A stretch of DNA of 64,000 bases from Phytophthora colocasiae (taxonomy: Eukaryota > Oomycota > Peronosporomycetes > Peronosporales > Peronosporaceae), in NCBI GenBank assembly GCA_018806915.1, contig JAGKQI010000002.1, forward strand, positions 1-64,000, in the 5' to 3' direction. Made by a program: the position numbers and the translations under genes. The notes beneath the pieces are model-generated. The model was not told where the DNA came from. It searched no databases and saw only the letters and a list, made by a program, of their open reading frames with translations. Shown here piece after piece: positions 41,997 through 53,700 of this stretch. How positions within the stretch are numbered: position 1 is the first letter of the stretch; each line of letters opens with the position of its first letter.

Positions 41997-43646
41997 TCAC
42001 GAGGATTGCGGTGGTCCAGCGCCTTGGCCTACAGTAGTAGGACGCACAACGCCTTCTGCAATCGTAGACTCGGAGAATTTCTCCTTCAGCCAACAGGAAA
42101 TCTGCGTTTCGCTCGGCTCAAAGCCGACACCAATGGCTAGCTCGCGAGCTGTGCCACCGTTGAAGAGATGAGGGTAGTACTGATGCAGGAAAAACAGCAG
42201 CGTATCGAACTGGTTGGGCGACTGAATCACGATTTTGTGTTTGGAGGGGAATCCCCTCCCCCTCAGGGGATCAAATCTGGATAATTCTGACGTAACCAGA
42301 AAAGAATTGGGAGATGGCTCTGTTGTAGTGTAGGCCCCCAGCCACTTCAACATCTTCAAATGTCAGCAAGATCCATCGCATGAGTTGAGCACCAAGCGAA
42401 TGTGTTGGAATGGAGCCATTAGCTGCAGCTCCGCCCATTGCTCTACGCGTACATTTCTCCTTGCGAACCTCGTGCAGCCACTGCACCACAGCTAGATAGC
42501 CATTCACTGCTGCGTGAACCATGGCTTCGAGTCGGTACCCGGGTATGTGGCGTGTATCCACTGGACCACATCAAGATGTTCATTCTTGGCAGCAACATTT
42601 ATGGCATTGACAGACTGCCGCCACCATGACCCGATCACGGCCCCGACCTCAGTAGACGACCGGAGGCGATGGAAAAACTTCAACATCTCCAAATGCCGTG
42701 CTTAGCTGCTTCTTCGATAACGCAGCGCGATGAACTTGTTGGTGAGTACGGAGTATCCACGTGACGACAGACAAGTGGCTGTTGCGGGCCGCCTCGATCA
42801 ATGCTTCTTCGAACCGGAAGCTACACATGAGCTCATCCAACAGAACTACGATAGGAAACTGGCCCATTGATGCTGCGAGACACAAATATTCGTCCTTCCC
42901 ACCGACAGGGTGTTCCAGTAACCAACGAGCGATGGGGACGTTCCCACTCTTACAAGCTTCTGTAATGCCAAAGAACCAGGCTCGCGACCAAGTGGAACTC
43001 ATGGGGCTGGGATAACATTTTAGGCGCCGCTGCTACCTCTTGACTCAATCTCCGTTGTTTAACATCAGCATTGCCACATCTGCGTGGATCTCTTCAAAGG
43101 CATACTCCGCCAGTTTTCTGTTTAAAGGCAGCAAGAACTGCGCAAGATCCACGGCGCCATTCATCAGGGCGAACTCAATAGCATTTTGCACCTCTTCATT
43201 GTCCAATTCATGTGGAGCGTTCTCGTACAGCCATCGAGCCACCTCTGAACGTTTGTGTTCAATGGCTAATAGTATACTGTTACCTCCCCAGTGCACTACA
43301 TCCCACTTTTACAGGTACAATGCAGCCTTTGAAGTGGGTGAAGATCCTTTGCATCAGCTTTAAATCTCCCAGTTCAACAGCCACTTGAGTGATTTTCCAG
43401 AACTGCCATTGGTAGTACTGTTGCTCCGATCGGAGGTAGTAGTTCAGTGTCCTTCCAAACGTACGTGGGGCTGAGGAAACCCAACTACAACTCCATACCC
43501 AGTCCAACAACTCAATGGACTTGAAATTGTACGCATTGGTCAACGAGAGATTCCTGGGAGGACCCAGGAAGCTGGAGATGACAAGTCCTAAATGATGCAG
43601 AGAAGTACTATCCAATGGCTGGTTACGAAGCACCACCGTAACACTA

Positions 43647-45186
43647 CACCTTTTGCCGGCCAAAGTGGGCTAATCAGCATCCAATGTGGGCAGGATTAAT
43701 TTTAGGCGGCTGACAGAAACCCAAAACAGCCCAAAACTGTTTTTTCACACAATCAAAGTGGGCTAATCATCATTCAAAGCGGGCAAACTACTGGCCATAG
43801 GACATATCTTCCTTACGAATTGCTGCATGCACAAACTTCGAAGCGTGCAGCTCTACGTTCTGCACCATGCGCTGAGTGATTCGCGGCATGCAAGTGTTGG
43901 TAGCTCGCTCGAGAAGCCTCATGCGAGCTTCTGTCTTCGAAATTGGTGGACCAGTAATACTCTCGGTCAGTGGGTCGTTCATCTCTTCCCTCGCTGTAGC
44001 TAGGTAGGTTTTGATGTGCGCTTTAAGAGCGCTAAAGCAGTTTTCAATCGGGTTACACATGGGGCTGTATGTACCAAGTCGAAGCAAGACGAGATCGCAG
44101 CGGGGCTGTACGAGCTCCTCTGTACGAGAGTGTGCTGGTGCATTGTCGAACACGATGACGATCTTCTTGTCCCTATACTGCTCGTGATAGATGTTGCTCT
44201 CCTTGATGACCTCATACAGCTCCTCTACGAAGTCGGCGTTGGTTTGCATTTTAATGCTGCCTCTTTGCGTCCGGTACGCAACGACACCGTACGCAGAGGA
44301 GACCGCGCACTGGATTTGGAGGTTGGCGCCCTTGGACGGCGGCATCTTCTCCACGGCACGCTTTCCCTTCTTTGCACGACCTTTCGTGCGCTTGGTGTAC
44401 AAGTTAAAATTCGTCTCGTCAAAATACACGACGAGATCACCACGTGCTTGGTGTCTGATCAGCGCTTCAGCAAACACCTTCCTCTTCTCCTTATTTTCCT
44501 CACTGTTACATGTCGTAGGCTCGACGCGCGTCTACGAATTAGCCAAAGAATATTGAATGTTAATTCAGTCTCAGTACATGTACATGTTCATAGTAAAGCA
44601 CACCTGTTTGACGGTAAAGAGCATGCCTTTCAGATGGCGAGAAATGGTAGACTCTGCGATGTCCACACGAAACTCATCAAGGACCATGCGTTTCAATGTG
44701 GCAAGTGGGAGAAGACAACACTCGTCCAGCCACAGCTCTAATGCCGCCTTGATCTCGGGGGTCACTTTGGTAGCGCGGGCCCCCCTCGAGGAAGGTCAAC
44801 AGCACGGTCGAGGCTAACAAGTCGCTCCGCTGTGCTCCGTGGGAACCCATTATAATGGGCAACAGCACGCCAGTTGCCACCGGCGTGGTATGCTTTGAGG
44901 ACGCGACGGCGTTCTTCAGGTGTGTGGGTCTTAGTGGCGGTTTGGGAAGGCATCTGGGTTGTGTAATGTCAGTTGCAGATTGACTTTGTGGTCTCCATTT
45001 CGGGCGCATGCGAAGTACTGTACATGTACGAATGATTGGCTGGTAGTTGCCCGCTTTGAATGATGATTAGCCCACTTTGATTGTGTGAAAAAACAGTTTT
45101 GGGCTGTTTTGGGTTTCTGTCAGCCGCCTAAAATTAATCCTGCCCACATTGGATGCTGATTAGCCCACTTTGGCCGGCAAAAGGTG
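43647..45186 (-). mobile_element. Tc1/mariner-like DNA transposon with 145-bp TIRs
   Basis: 1540 bp. The terminal inverted repeats, 43647-43791 and 45043-45186, match almost perfectly (one indel seen near the inner end) and start CACCTTTTGCCGGCC. The target duplication is TA (43645-43646 and 45187-45188). It holds one transposase gene on the - strand whose stop codon lies inside the left TIR. Confidence 0.95.
43788..44953 (-). pseudogene. Mariner-like transposase, one frameshift
   Basis: Two exons, 44953-44604 and 44531-43788, around a 72-bp GT-AG intron (donor GTGTGC, acceptor TTCGTAG), giving about 364 aa if one base is added to the G run at 44781-44786. There the frame slips from LPRGG to ARATKVTPEIK. 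Residues 10-50 form a helix-turn-helix (PEERRRVLKAYHAGGNW). The DDE domain has VVYFDETNF, VFDNAPAHS and YSPMCNPIENCF, with 33 residues between the second Asp and the Glu. A homopolymer slip is either a genuine inactivating deletion or a base-calling error. If error, the element may be intact. Confidence 0.85.
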
Positions 45187-45333
45187 TAGTCAACTCCAGA
45201 GTCATTGGAGTCTTGAGCTCTGGCCAGCAAATGGGAAAATGTCCCCAGATTTCATCATGCAACTCAGTATCATGTTACAATTTCTTGAATAAGAAAACAA
45301 TTTGTGTTCTAAGCTTACCAAGAAAGTGTAGCA

Positions 45334-46221
45334 ATGCTGTGGTGGAGTCAACTTGGCCGGAGCGATGGGGCCCGCTATAACCGTCAGTTTTTGTTGTCGT
45401 CCTTCCGAACCGCATTGGTATTTGTTCATAAATTTCATGCAAATGGAACCAGAACATTTACTTACTCTCGTTTTTGGTCTTAGGTAGCAGTGATTGCTTC
45501 TGGGTGGGAGTTCACAGCTGAGATAACTCGCTTTGGTGGCTTTGGTCGCGCAGTGGTGGCTATTTTCCCTCACGTAGCGTTGCTCACTGTCATCGTATCC
45601 CTTTTCATGCCAGTTATCAGTCTACGAATCCGCAGACAAGTACTTGTAGATGACTTTACAATTTTGACTCTCGGTTGACACTAAGTTTTTCTTACGTTGA
45701 TGCGTCAGATCGTTGCCGTCACAGTGCTGCTAGTTCCAATGACTTTCGTTGCTGTGATTCATTCGGGCCTTCGAATCAGCATTGGTTTATGCTGCTGCAG
45801 TCGGTCGTTCTGGTAAGATAGACAATTAATTACCTTGTGTCGTCCTGGTGGAAAGTTAATTAATATCTACGACAGCCCAGTCACGTTTCCGAGTGGTTTG
45901 GAGCCTGACCCTGTAGCGTGCGGTCTCGTCGTGAAGAACTGGTACGATTTCTGAGTTTTTAGTTTCATTTCTGTCTTTACCATTTTTTATACGACTTTGA
46001 TAACAGCTACATGGCATTCATCCGCAAGATCGCTCATTTTTACGGCACAGCAAGTTTAATTCCAGCACTGGTAGGTTGGTGCAACATCACGATGTAGGCT
46101 TTTATTGATTTTGTTTATCCTCCAGACTGGTGTCATTTTTACTGTTTTGGCCCAGTCTCCCCGTCAAACTGCTGGACGAAAACATTGTTTGGATTTCCTA
46201 GCCAAAACACGCATGGCATAA
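45334..46221 (+). CDS. Six-exon small membrane protein of unknown family
   Basis: Exons 45334-45417, 45484-45639, 45709-45812, 45876-45941, 46007-46070 and 46126-46221. All five introns (55-69 bp) are GT-AG and every junction keeps one open frame, giving 189 aa. I judge this chance-free enough to call a gene, although I do not recognise it. Hydrophobic segments lie at about 26-36 (weak), 50-72 (VVAIFPHVALLTVIVSLFM), 82-103 (VAVTVLLVPMTFVAVI) and 155-172 (SLIPALTGVIFTVLA). A CCC cluster (GLCCCSRSFC) follows the third, and a loop with two further Cys precedes the fourth. The layout is faintly tetraspanin-like but no signature confirms that. It starts 128 bp from the divergent ankyrin gene and converges on the next gene. 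Confidence 0.7.
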
Positions 46222-46333
46222 GCAGCTATTATACTACTTCGAGCAGAGGAAAGTAAGAACTGCGAGGAAAGTAAGAACTGAGACTTCATTCAAAATATAT
46301 CGACGTGGGTTACAATTGATGTTTACACTGCAT

Positions 46334-48108
46334 TTATGTAGTTGTAGAGTTCGAAAGCCAAGCAAATGAAAAGCTAAAATCTGCACCTGCAACGTCACGT
46401 GTGAGAATTCAAGACCAACAGTCAGTTTACCTTTCGTACTGTACCATTATGCTCCAGTGAATTCTGGATCGTGTAACATATCCATAGAAACAAGTTCGAT
46501 TGAACCATTCGCCAACTGCGATCTAACACGAAAGACAACAGATGAAGCACCGATATGCGCAACATGCGCTGAATCACACAACCAATTACCACCAGTGAGA
46601 GCAGCTCCACGAATCCATACGCCACAATCATACCAAGGTTGTTAGTCAGCATTTCGTGGTCGATCGACTTGAGCTGTGGGTAATAAGCTGAGTTGGGTAA
46701 GAAAAAGATAGCGGCTGTGTAAATTCCTAACAAAATGAAAGAATGAAAGCAATTAGTAAGGTAACAGACCCAAAGAGCATACCGTTGCCGTACTGTAGAT
46801 GAAGGGAACAACGACTTCTGTGTATTCCACCAAAATGACAAATTCAGTTGTAAAAAGCACCCTCGCACTCCGTTCAAGAAACCATTGCCGCTCTTTGTGT
46901 GAGAAAATATCTTTGAGAGGCTTCCCGGGAGCTCTGAGCTCCAAAGACGTTGGCTTTATCAAAGGTTCGGCTGTAGGAATCAACAATTGTGGCGGGTCTA
47001 CTGGAAGAATTTGCCGATTTTTGGATATGGATTCCAACGAACGGAAATTGAGCATGCTAGGCCCACGTGTAGTCCTCTTCACACTTGAACGACGCAATAC
47101 AATGCGCTCTCTAGCCTTTGGATCCTCTCCAACAATTAGAAGAGCAAGTTGGATGAAACTTGCAGACTCCAGAGTGTGTCCGGGAGGGATCTTGCGCCGC
47201 AGAAAAGAAATTGTCGTCATAAAGTGCACAATATCCGAGATCGAAATCAATCCAAGGGCAACATCCAACATAATCATTTGCAGCATCGTCGCGATCGACT
47301 GCGAATTTTCCATGGAGCTTGAAACGTACAGAGCGTTGAAGACGTCGACGTTAAAAATCATAATTTGAGGCATTAGATCGTACTTGTCGCCAAGACAATA
47401 GCAAATCAAGTTTCTCGCTACGATTTTGATGATCGTAAGCAACATCACGTAAAATTTCTGGTATCTTGGCTGTATACGAGTAAAGCCGTACAAATAGGTC
47501 GGGTAAACAAACGTCAGCAGAACTTGACAGATCAGCACAACGATGGATCTCATTAAGTCCTTGAAGAGCAGCGGGTCGTGTTTTAAAATGCGACCGTAAG
47601 AGAACCAAAAGCATGCGACCAGAACCACAAACCAGGCGTTGATTCCTATCACTAAGGAGAATGGCAACGGAAAGCCAACGACACTTGACATGCCGATCAT
47701 AAAAACGACAGCCGCTGCACTGGCGATCATTGGCATGACAAGGATTTGTCTGGACGTGACGTTTAAACCAGGTACAGCAACTCGGAATTGCTCAAGAATT
47801 ACACGCGTCATAAGAGCAATAGTGAGGAAATCTCGCATCCAAAACAGGCAATTGGCCCTGGAGCCTTCTTTTGGCGATGCAAGAGGAGCACAGTCAATTA
47901 AAATGAGGACCACCAGACATGGAAACGGAGACACCACACAGACGAAAAGGGCCCACCACGTTGGGGTTGTTTGACTGTACAGCGCCAGATCGTATATCCT
48001 CTCGGAGGAGTAGAATCCACGAAGTTCCGGCTGAAACGCAGACGATACCTTGCGTAGTCGCCACCAGCAATCACGAGCCTTTCCTCTCAAGACGTCGGCC
48101 ACTGTCAT
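46334..48108 (-). CDS. Oomycete multipass transmembrane protein, 549 aa
   Basis: Exons 48108-46794, 46726-46445 and 46386-46334, with 67- and 58-bp introns, both GT-AG. For intron 1 several donors exist; GTACGG was chosen for phase and because it joins PFIYR to IYTAAIFFLPN without extra residues. Residues 1-50 are cytosolic, with the family-like SERIYDLALYSQTTPTWW. About seven membrane segments follow to residue 320, then a 100-residue hydrophilic loop with basic clusters. A second set of four segments ends in HNGADFSFSFAWLSNSTTT. It resembles a large oomycete-specific family of membrane proteins of unknown function. Clade-specific paralogues are common. Confidence 0.75.
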
Positions 48109-48609
48109 TGTCCGACCGAAATCAAGTAGCGCTCGATCTCCTAAAATACTTCTGTGAGGTGCAAGATATTATCTCACATACGAACACGTTTTAGGATTCA
48201 TGACCCTGCCAACAATACAATAGCTTCATATTTTGCAACGAAAGACGTGGCCCATAGCAACACTACAGAGTAATGCTAGCCTCAGGTTGTGCGAGAGCAA
48301 TCTTCGTTCAGGACTTACGCCCCAGCTCATCCTTTTTTCATGCTCGACTTTTGCTCGTCATGCGAGCTAACGCAATGTCTTCAAGTTGAAGTCTAGCGAT
48401 TGTAAAAACGACCGCATTAGACAGGGTATGTACTTATACAACTTTTAAACATAGAAAAACAAAATAGAATATCACGGTACTATCCCGGTATACGAAAATA
48501 GAGGTTAAAACATACCTTAACTCGTTCGACTAAGTGCGGTTGAAGTCTCGTAGAACGAATGTGCCATTCCTCTATCTCCCGCATAACCAAGAGATCAATT
48601 CTTCTGCCA
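48109..48609. other. Divergent intergenic region
   Basis: About 500 bp between the membrane-protein gene (-) and the ankyrin gene (+). No gene is supported. Confidence 0.5.
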
Positions 48610-50496
48610 ATGAATTCGCCATTACTATGCATCGATTTGGTCCTAAATAACCAGCAAAATGCTGCTGCACTGCAGGAATTAGGCTCCGTCATTGCTGACT
48701 TCCTGGGCCCGGACTGCAACTTGTCACTTCATGACGCCTGCCATTTCGGGTCTCTCAAGCTATTGGACTGGATCTGGCGCATTAGCCGCTTTTGCGGTGA
48801 GCCCAGAGCTTCCAATTGGTCCATCTCGACGTATTTGCAGTCCAACCGCCACTTCTACGAGTGGCAGTTCTCCGAGTCTTTGGAGGTCGCTGCATCTCGA
48901 GGAGATCTGGAAATTGTCAAGTGGCTCTTGGAGCACTTCAAGAACTGCGAAGTGACTGTGGAAGTCGTTGAAACTGCAGCCAAGAACGGGCAATTACAAA
49001 TATTGCAGTTCCTGAAGGAGAACGAGAGAACTTCGACTCATGCGGTGCATTGGGGAGGGCGAAGTCTATGGGAAGCAGTGAAGAACGGACACTCGGAGGC
49101 TGCTCACTGGTTGTTTCAACAAACAACAAATGGATACGGGGAAACTCAGGTGACGAATGCTATTAGGACGGCTTTATGCGTGGGTGACGTGAAGACGGCC
49201 GAGTTTCTACTACCACAAGGCAAGTGTATCCTTGACTACGCTGAATTCTGCTCCAACCCTGGTATCATCGAGTGGAAATTGGATTGTGGATATTTCAAAC
49301 GCGATGTGTTTAGTGCTGGGGTGGCTATTAAGGATTTATTTCCCTCTGGACGCTTAGATTTGATGCAGGGGATTGCAGAACAGCACGAACCTCCCCCTGA
49401 CAACTCAGATTGGCCGACGGATTGGCGTACCGCAATGGTTTTAGCTTGTGTGCACGGCGATCGTTCAATTTTACAGTGGTTGATGGATCATCCGGGTGGA
49501 CGTTGGAAACTGCAAGGCGACGACATACTCTTATCCGAACTCGTATTTAGTGCTGCGTACAATGGTAACATCGCAGTGATGGAGTTTCTCTACGACCGTG
49601 GAGCAATCGACAAAATTCGAGACGCTATGGTGCACGCTATTCGAGAAAACCATTTGGATATGGTGAAGTGGCTGATCAAGCATTTTCCTGAATCAGAGCG
49701 AATTCCAGACTATTGTGTGATGGATGAAGCTGCAAGATATGGACGTTTGGAAATGCTCCAATACTTCCAAGAGCTAGACGACTTTGTGGTTCCAGGGTAT
49801 TCACGTTCAGTGACATCACTACATCGAAAAAGAGCTCGGAGTTCGAGTGGAGACAAGTTCATAACTCAAATGTTCGTACCAGTCTCTGATGACTATCTCA
49901 AGGTGCATCCGACACTGGGTAGAAATCGTTCTGAGTGGCTTCCAACGGATCCCATGGACGATGCCGCCGCTAACGGACACCTTGAAGTGGTGAAATGGCT
50001 GCACTTCAATCGCTCAGAAGGCTGCACTACAGCTGCGATGGATTGTGCTGCTGCTAATGGCCACTTGGAGGTAGTGACTTGGCTTCACACTCATCGATTG
50101 GAGGGATGCACAAACAAGGCGATGGATGGAGCTGCTGAGAACGGACACTTGGACGTGATCCAGTGGCTGTACAAGAATCGCTTCGAAGGTTGCACAGTGA
50201 AGGCGATTGAAAGAGCTATGAGCAACAATCACTTGCGAGTTGCAGTCTGGCTACACATTCACTATCCGGCACTTCATCCTTTACATCTCAATCTTAGCAA
50301 TCACTCGAACGGCGTCTTCGAACGGATGTTGTTCCAGTTTTCCCACTTCAGCAACAGCTTCAATTCCAAAATTGTGGAATACATGAAGGAGACTCTGCTA
50401 AACGCCAGGACCAAGTCGAACCACAAACATATCAATGACTGGCTGCAAGAAACATTTCCAACTGCTTCTGGAACTCGCGAGTGGCCTGAATGGTGA
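48610..50496 (+). CDS. Ankyrin-repeat protein, 628 aa
   Basis: Single exon. The ATG at 48610 (MNSPLLCIDLVLNNQ) is preferred over the in-frame ATG at 48559, because the broken paralogue at 45205 aligns from exactly this point. Residues 20-60 (ELGSVIADFLGPDCNLSL, LLDWIW) form a shared N-terminal module. Degenerate ankyrin repeats cover about 95-300 and 330-420. Three close repeats at about 455-560 have the HLEVVKWLHFNRSEGCTTAAMD type seen in the shorter proteins at 30257 and 31552. The C-terminus (FNSKIVEYMKETL to NDWLQETFPTA) is conserved in the paralogue. Probably a scaffold; no catalytic domain was seen. Confidence 0.85.
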   Translation: MNSPLLCIDLVLNNQQNAAALQELGSVIADFLGPDCNLSLHDACHFGSLKLLDWIWRISRFCGEPRASNWSISTYLQSNRHFYEWQFSESLEVAASRGDLEIVKWLLEHFKNCEVTVEVVETAAKNGQLQILQFLKENERTSTHAVHWGGRSLWEAVKNGHSEAAHWLFQQTTNGYGETQVTNAIRTALCVGDVKTAEFLLPQGKCILDYAEFCSNPGIIEWKLDCGYFKRDVFSAGVAIKDLFPSGRLDLMQGIAEQHEPPPDNSDWPTDWRTAMVLACVHGDRSILQWLMDHPGGRWKLQGDDILLSELVFSAAYNGNIAVMEFLYDRGAIDKIRDAMVHAIRENHLDMVKWLIKHFPESERIPDYCVMDEAARYGRLEMLQYFQELDDFVVPGYSRSVTSLHRKRARSSSGDKFITQMFVPVSDDYLKVHPTLGRNRSEWLPTDPMDDAAANGHLEVVKWLHFNRSEGCTTAAMDCAAANGHLEVVTWLHTHRLEGCTNKAMDGAAENGHLDVIQWLYKNRFEGCTVKAIERAMSNNHLRVAVWLHIHYPALHPLHLNLSNHSNGVFERMLFQFSHFSNSFNSKIVEYMKETLLNARTKSNHKHINDWLQETFPTASGTREWPEW

Positions 50497-50758
50497 CGTG
50501 ATCCGGTATACCAGTAACTTGAAGTGACATTACTTTGTACGATCATCAAAACTCTTAAAAACGAAATACAGTTGTACAGTATTTTAATTAGCCTAATAAA
50601 AACAAGATATACTATCAACCCATACATGTTCTTCAACTGTTCTTTTGAACGTCCTCGACTCCTGTCTGTCATTCATCGATACACCGTCGGACGATGTCTG
50701 CATCACCTTCCTTCGTTGCTACTGAAGTACGGCACTTCCATCCACACCACCACCACCT

Positions 50759-53700
50759 TCAGTTAGAGAGGTACTCTTTTGTTTCTCCTGATAGACGTTC
50801 CAAGACCATGTCGTTAATTCGCCTCACACTTGCGTTCGTTGGTGCTAAGATGACTTGTTCAACGAAGTAGTCATCCGGGAGATTGTCGTCACCAACACCA
50901 GGATACACTGCACCAATAAGCGCATTGACATTGCGCTTTCGCCTATTCTCATCAGGATCATCCATATCTCGATCAGCAGATGTTTCCGTTGGCGGTATAA
51001 GATTGAAGTTTGGAGGTGCTTCCATGTTGTCGTACTCTTTGGTTTCTTCGTCATCCCATCGATCATCCCTTCGTGTGCCTGATATAATGCACATGTCGTG
51101 TGGAAGACAGATATCATTCTCACTGATATCGGAGTTAACTGGATATCGACCCTCCCCAATCTGAAGCAAGAAGACGGAAAACTCTGCCAATTTAGCGGCG
51201 CTTGCTGGGTCCGGAGCCGTCTGAACACGCATATTCTCAGTCAGACGCACTTGCCGTAAATGACTCCACAGTTCAGAAGACTTGAAGCAAGCCTCCAGCG
51301 TTTCTGCCTGAGTAGCATCCTTCAAGACAGGCAGGATCTGTCGATGGTCACCACTGAAACCCATGACCTTGCCTCCGAATGGCTCCAACTCGTTCTTCAT
51401 AATATCCCAGAACGACCGATCCACAGCTTCGAAACACCCTCGATGCATCATAGGAGCTTCGTCCCAGATGCCTTGCGGATCCGTTCTGCCTTCTGGCTTT
51501 GCCAAGACAGACTACATGTCGAAAATTCGGACAGTTTAATCGGGATCCGAAATGTAGAATGTGCCGTGTATTCTCCTGTCAACAACCTCGCTGCGATTCC
51601 ACTGGAAACCACTGCTACCTTTCTCTGTAGACGCACATGAGCAAGTATTTGTTCCAGCAAGAAGGATTTACCAGTTCCACCCGGGCCGTCCACCAAGAAC
51701 AGCTTCTGTCCACCGACTGGGTGGTTTACAGCTTTGATGACTTGGTCAAAAATGTCTTTCGGGTTCTGGTTCATCTGATCCGCAAGCGTCGCAGTTCTCT
51801 CAAGGTTGTCCGATTCGTACGCTGCTACCTTCTGTGCAACGATATCCAAAGGATTCTCAGACTGACGCACGACTTCGCCAGAAACGTCGCTGTAAGTTTC
51901 AAGCCCAGGAAGTCCATACATACCCAGCGTTTTTCCGTTCGAAATCAGATAGTCTGCCAGCCACATCAGGCACTTATACTCAGCCATGCGCCAGCTGACT
52001 TCCTCGTCACGGTCAATGTTGTTTTGTGCGTCTCTTTCCTGGATGGATCTGAAAAAGTCTTCAGACAAATCCTTCTTAAACCGATCCCACAGAGCAGAAG
52101 CATGGTCGGGTAGCGAGTAAACCAAAATGATTCGCAAAACTTGGCGCAAAGCGTATGGCATCTTAAACGAAACTGCCTCTGCTAAGCATTCTTCCCACTC
52201 TTGATCATTCTCCAAGTACCCAGCAGCTAGTGCTGCGTCGTGAAAGGTATCATAAACTACTCCATTCTCTGTGCGAATATCTTCGAATGATTGGGGTGAT
52301 CGCCGATGGCACAGTAGAAGTCTAAGGTAAAACCGCTCTGGGTCTTGTACCGAGACGTGCACCAATCTACCCAGCGAAGCAACGTATCTTCTGTGCGATA
52401 CCCAATACTTTAAACGATCATCCCATCTGTACTTCACCGGCACATCCTTGTACAACAAATCAGCGGTCCCTTCTGGGTCTTGCATACACAGGTTGAAAAA
52501 CGCCAGTCAATTTCGTTCGATCTCCTCGCCGGACCAAATTCTGAAGCTGTAGAGTCGTTGCATGATATCGATACGTGACCAGACTTATTCCTTCCAGGTG
52601 GATAGGAAGATTCACAACGGAATGTGATGAACCTTGTGTGGGAAATCCGAACAGCCGCATGCAAGCCTCTACCGGAGAAATATAGCGATCCAGTAAGTAC
52701 TGGAGAATCTCGTTCGCCTGAATTTCCTCTCCTTCAATAGTGATCGTCGTCATATCCGAACCCTTGTAGACGTACTTGTAGATGTACTTCACTGCATTGT
52801 TTGTAGCACATACTTCTACGTTGATATGACAGTCATATTTCTGCGATAGGAATGGTTATAAGGTACGACCCACTGGTTGATCTTTGCGTTATCCCACACC
52901 TTCCCCTTGTGCCTCTGAAATCCTTCAGGTCGACGACGTCTCTTGTACGTAGGATACTTATCCTCAGCCAATATCGTTTCTTCTGCGAACTGTTTGGGGA
53001 ATTTCTTGGAGCATTTACTGTTCTTCATGCAGGGACAGTTGGGGTTTTGTTGCCCACAGGGACCGTGCAACATATTTGAAATGACGGTTTCATAGAGCTC
53101 AGAGTGTGTCTCTTTGTCTGGTAGCTCGGCTGACGTCAACCGGTCGACATCATCCGCCGTTGCGGGCTTGTCTTCCGGTCGCATAATCAGCAGGATATGG
53201 GCGTGTGGTAGACCACGTTTTCGGTATATTCCACCACGTGAACCCTGGCAGCTACAATAACCAGCAGGCCTTCGTCGAGGTCCTTGTTGAGGGCCTTCAG
53301 CTTCTGCATGAACCCACGCGCAACAATGTCCGGTCGATCAGATGCCTTCTCTTCAGGTCTAAGCTTTTCCTTGATTTCAGGCCAGTTCGGGTTACACGTC
53401 ATGGTGATGAACAGATTGGGTGCACCGTCTCCTGAACTATAGCCATGGCATCCAGGAAGCGCTGGTACATGTAGCGCGTCCCTCCCGTAAAGGTTGGAGG
53501 TATAATAACCTTGCGGCCGATGTTTTCTGCTTCAGGTTCAGCTGGGTCTACCCCTGTGTCCCGTGGCTGTCGTGTAGTAGCCGTAGACCTACGTTGTGCC
53601 ACTTCCTCATTTGCAGCCACTCTGTGTACATCGACAGATTTGTTCCGCAGGGCATCTGTGAGACCTTGCAGTGTTTCGAATCTGTACTGAAATTAGTTCT

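Larger units (their letters stand above)
41997..45205 (-). pseudogene. Ankyrin-repeat gene interrupted by a mariner-like element
   Basis: The gene is a paralogue of the 628-aa ankyrin gene at 48610. Its ATG is at 45205; six codons later (M-T-L-E-L-T) it is cut by the element at 43647-45186. On the far side it resumes in frame at SVTVVLRNQPLD. Removing the element and one TA restores the frame, and the first 15 residues align without gaps to the paralogue. Downstream the copy is also worn. One deletion of roughly 28 codons near 43290 shifts frame, another removes about 30 codons near 43040, and further shifts occur near 42690, 42560 and 42360. The C-terminal NQFDTLLFFLHQYYP to WLKEKFSE region is still recognisable to about 42050. 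The start lies 128 bp from the divergent gene at 45334. Confidence 0.85.

Noticed and set aside
44016..44741. 241-codon + strand ORF inside the mariner-like element
   Set aside because: It is antisense to the DDE transposase, whose catalytic motifs are clear on the - strand.
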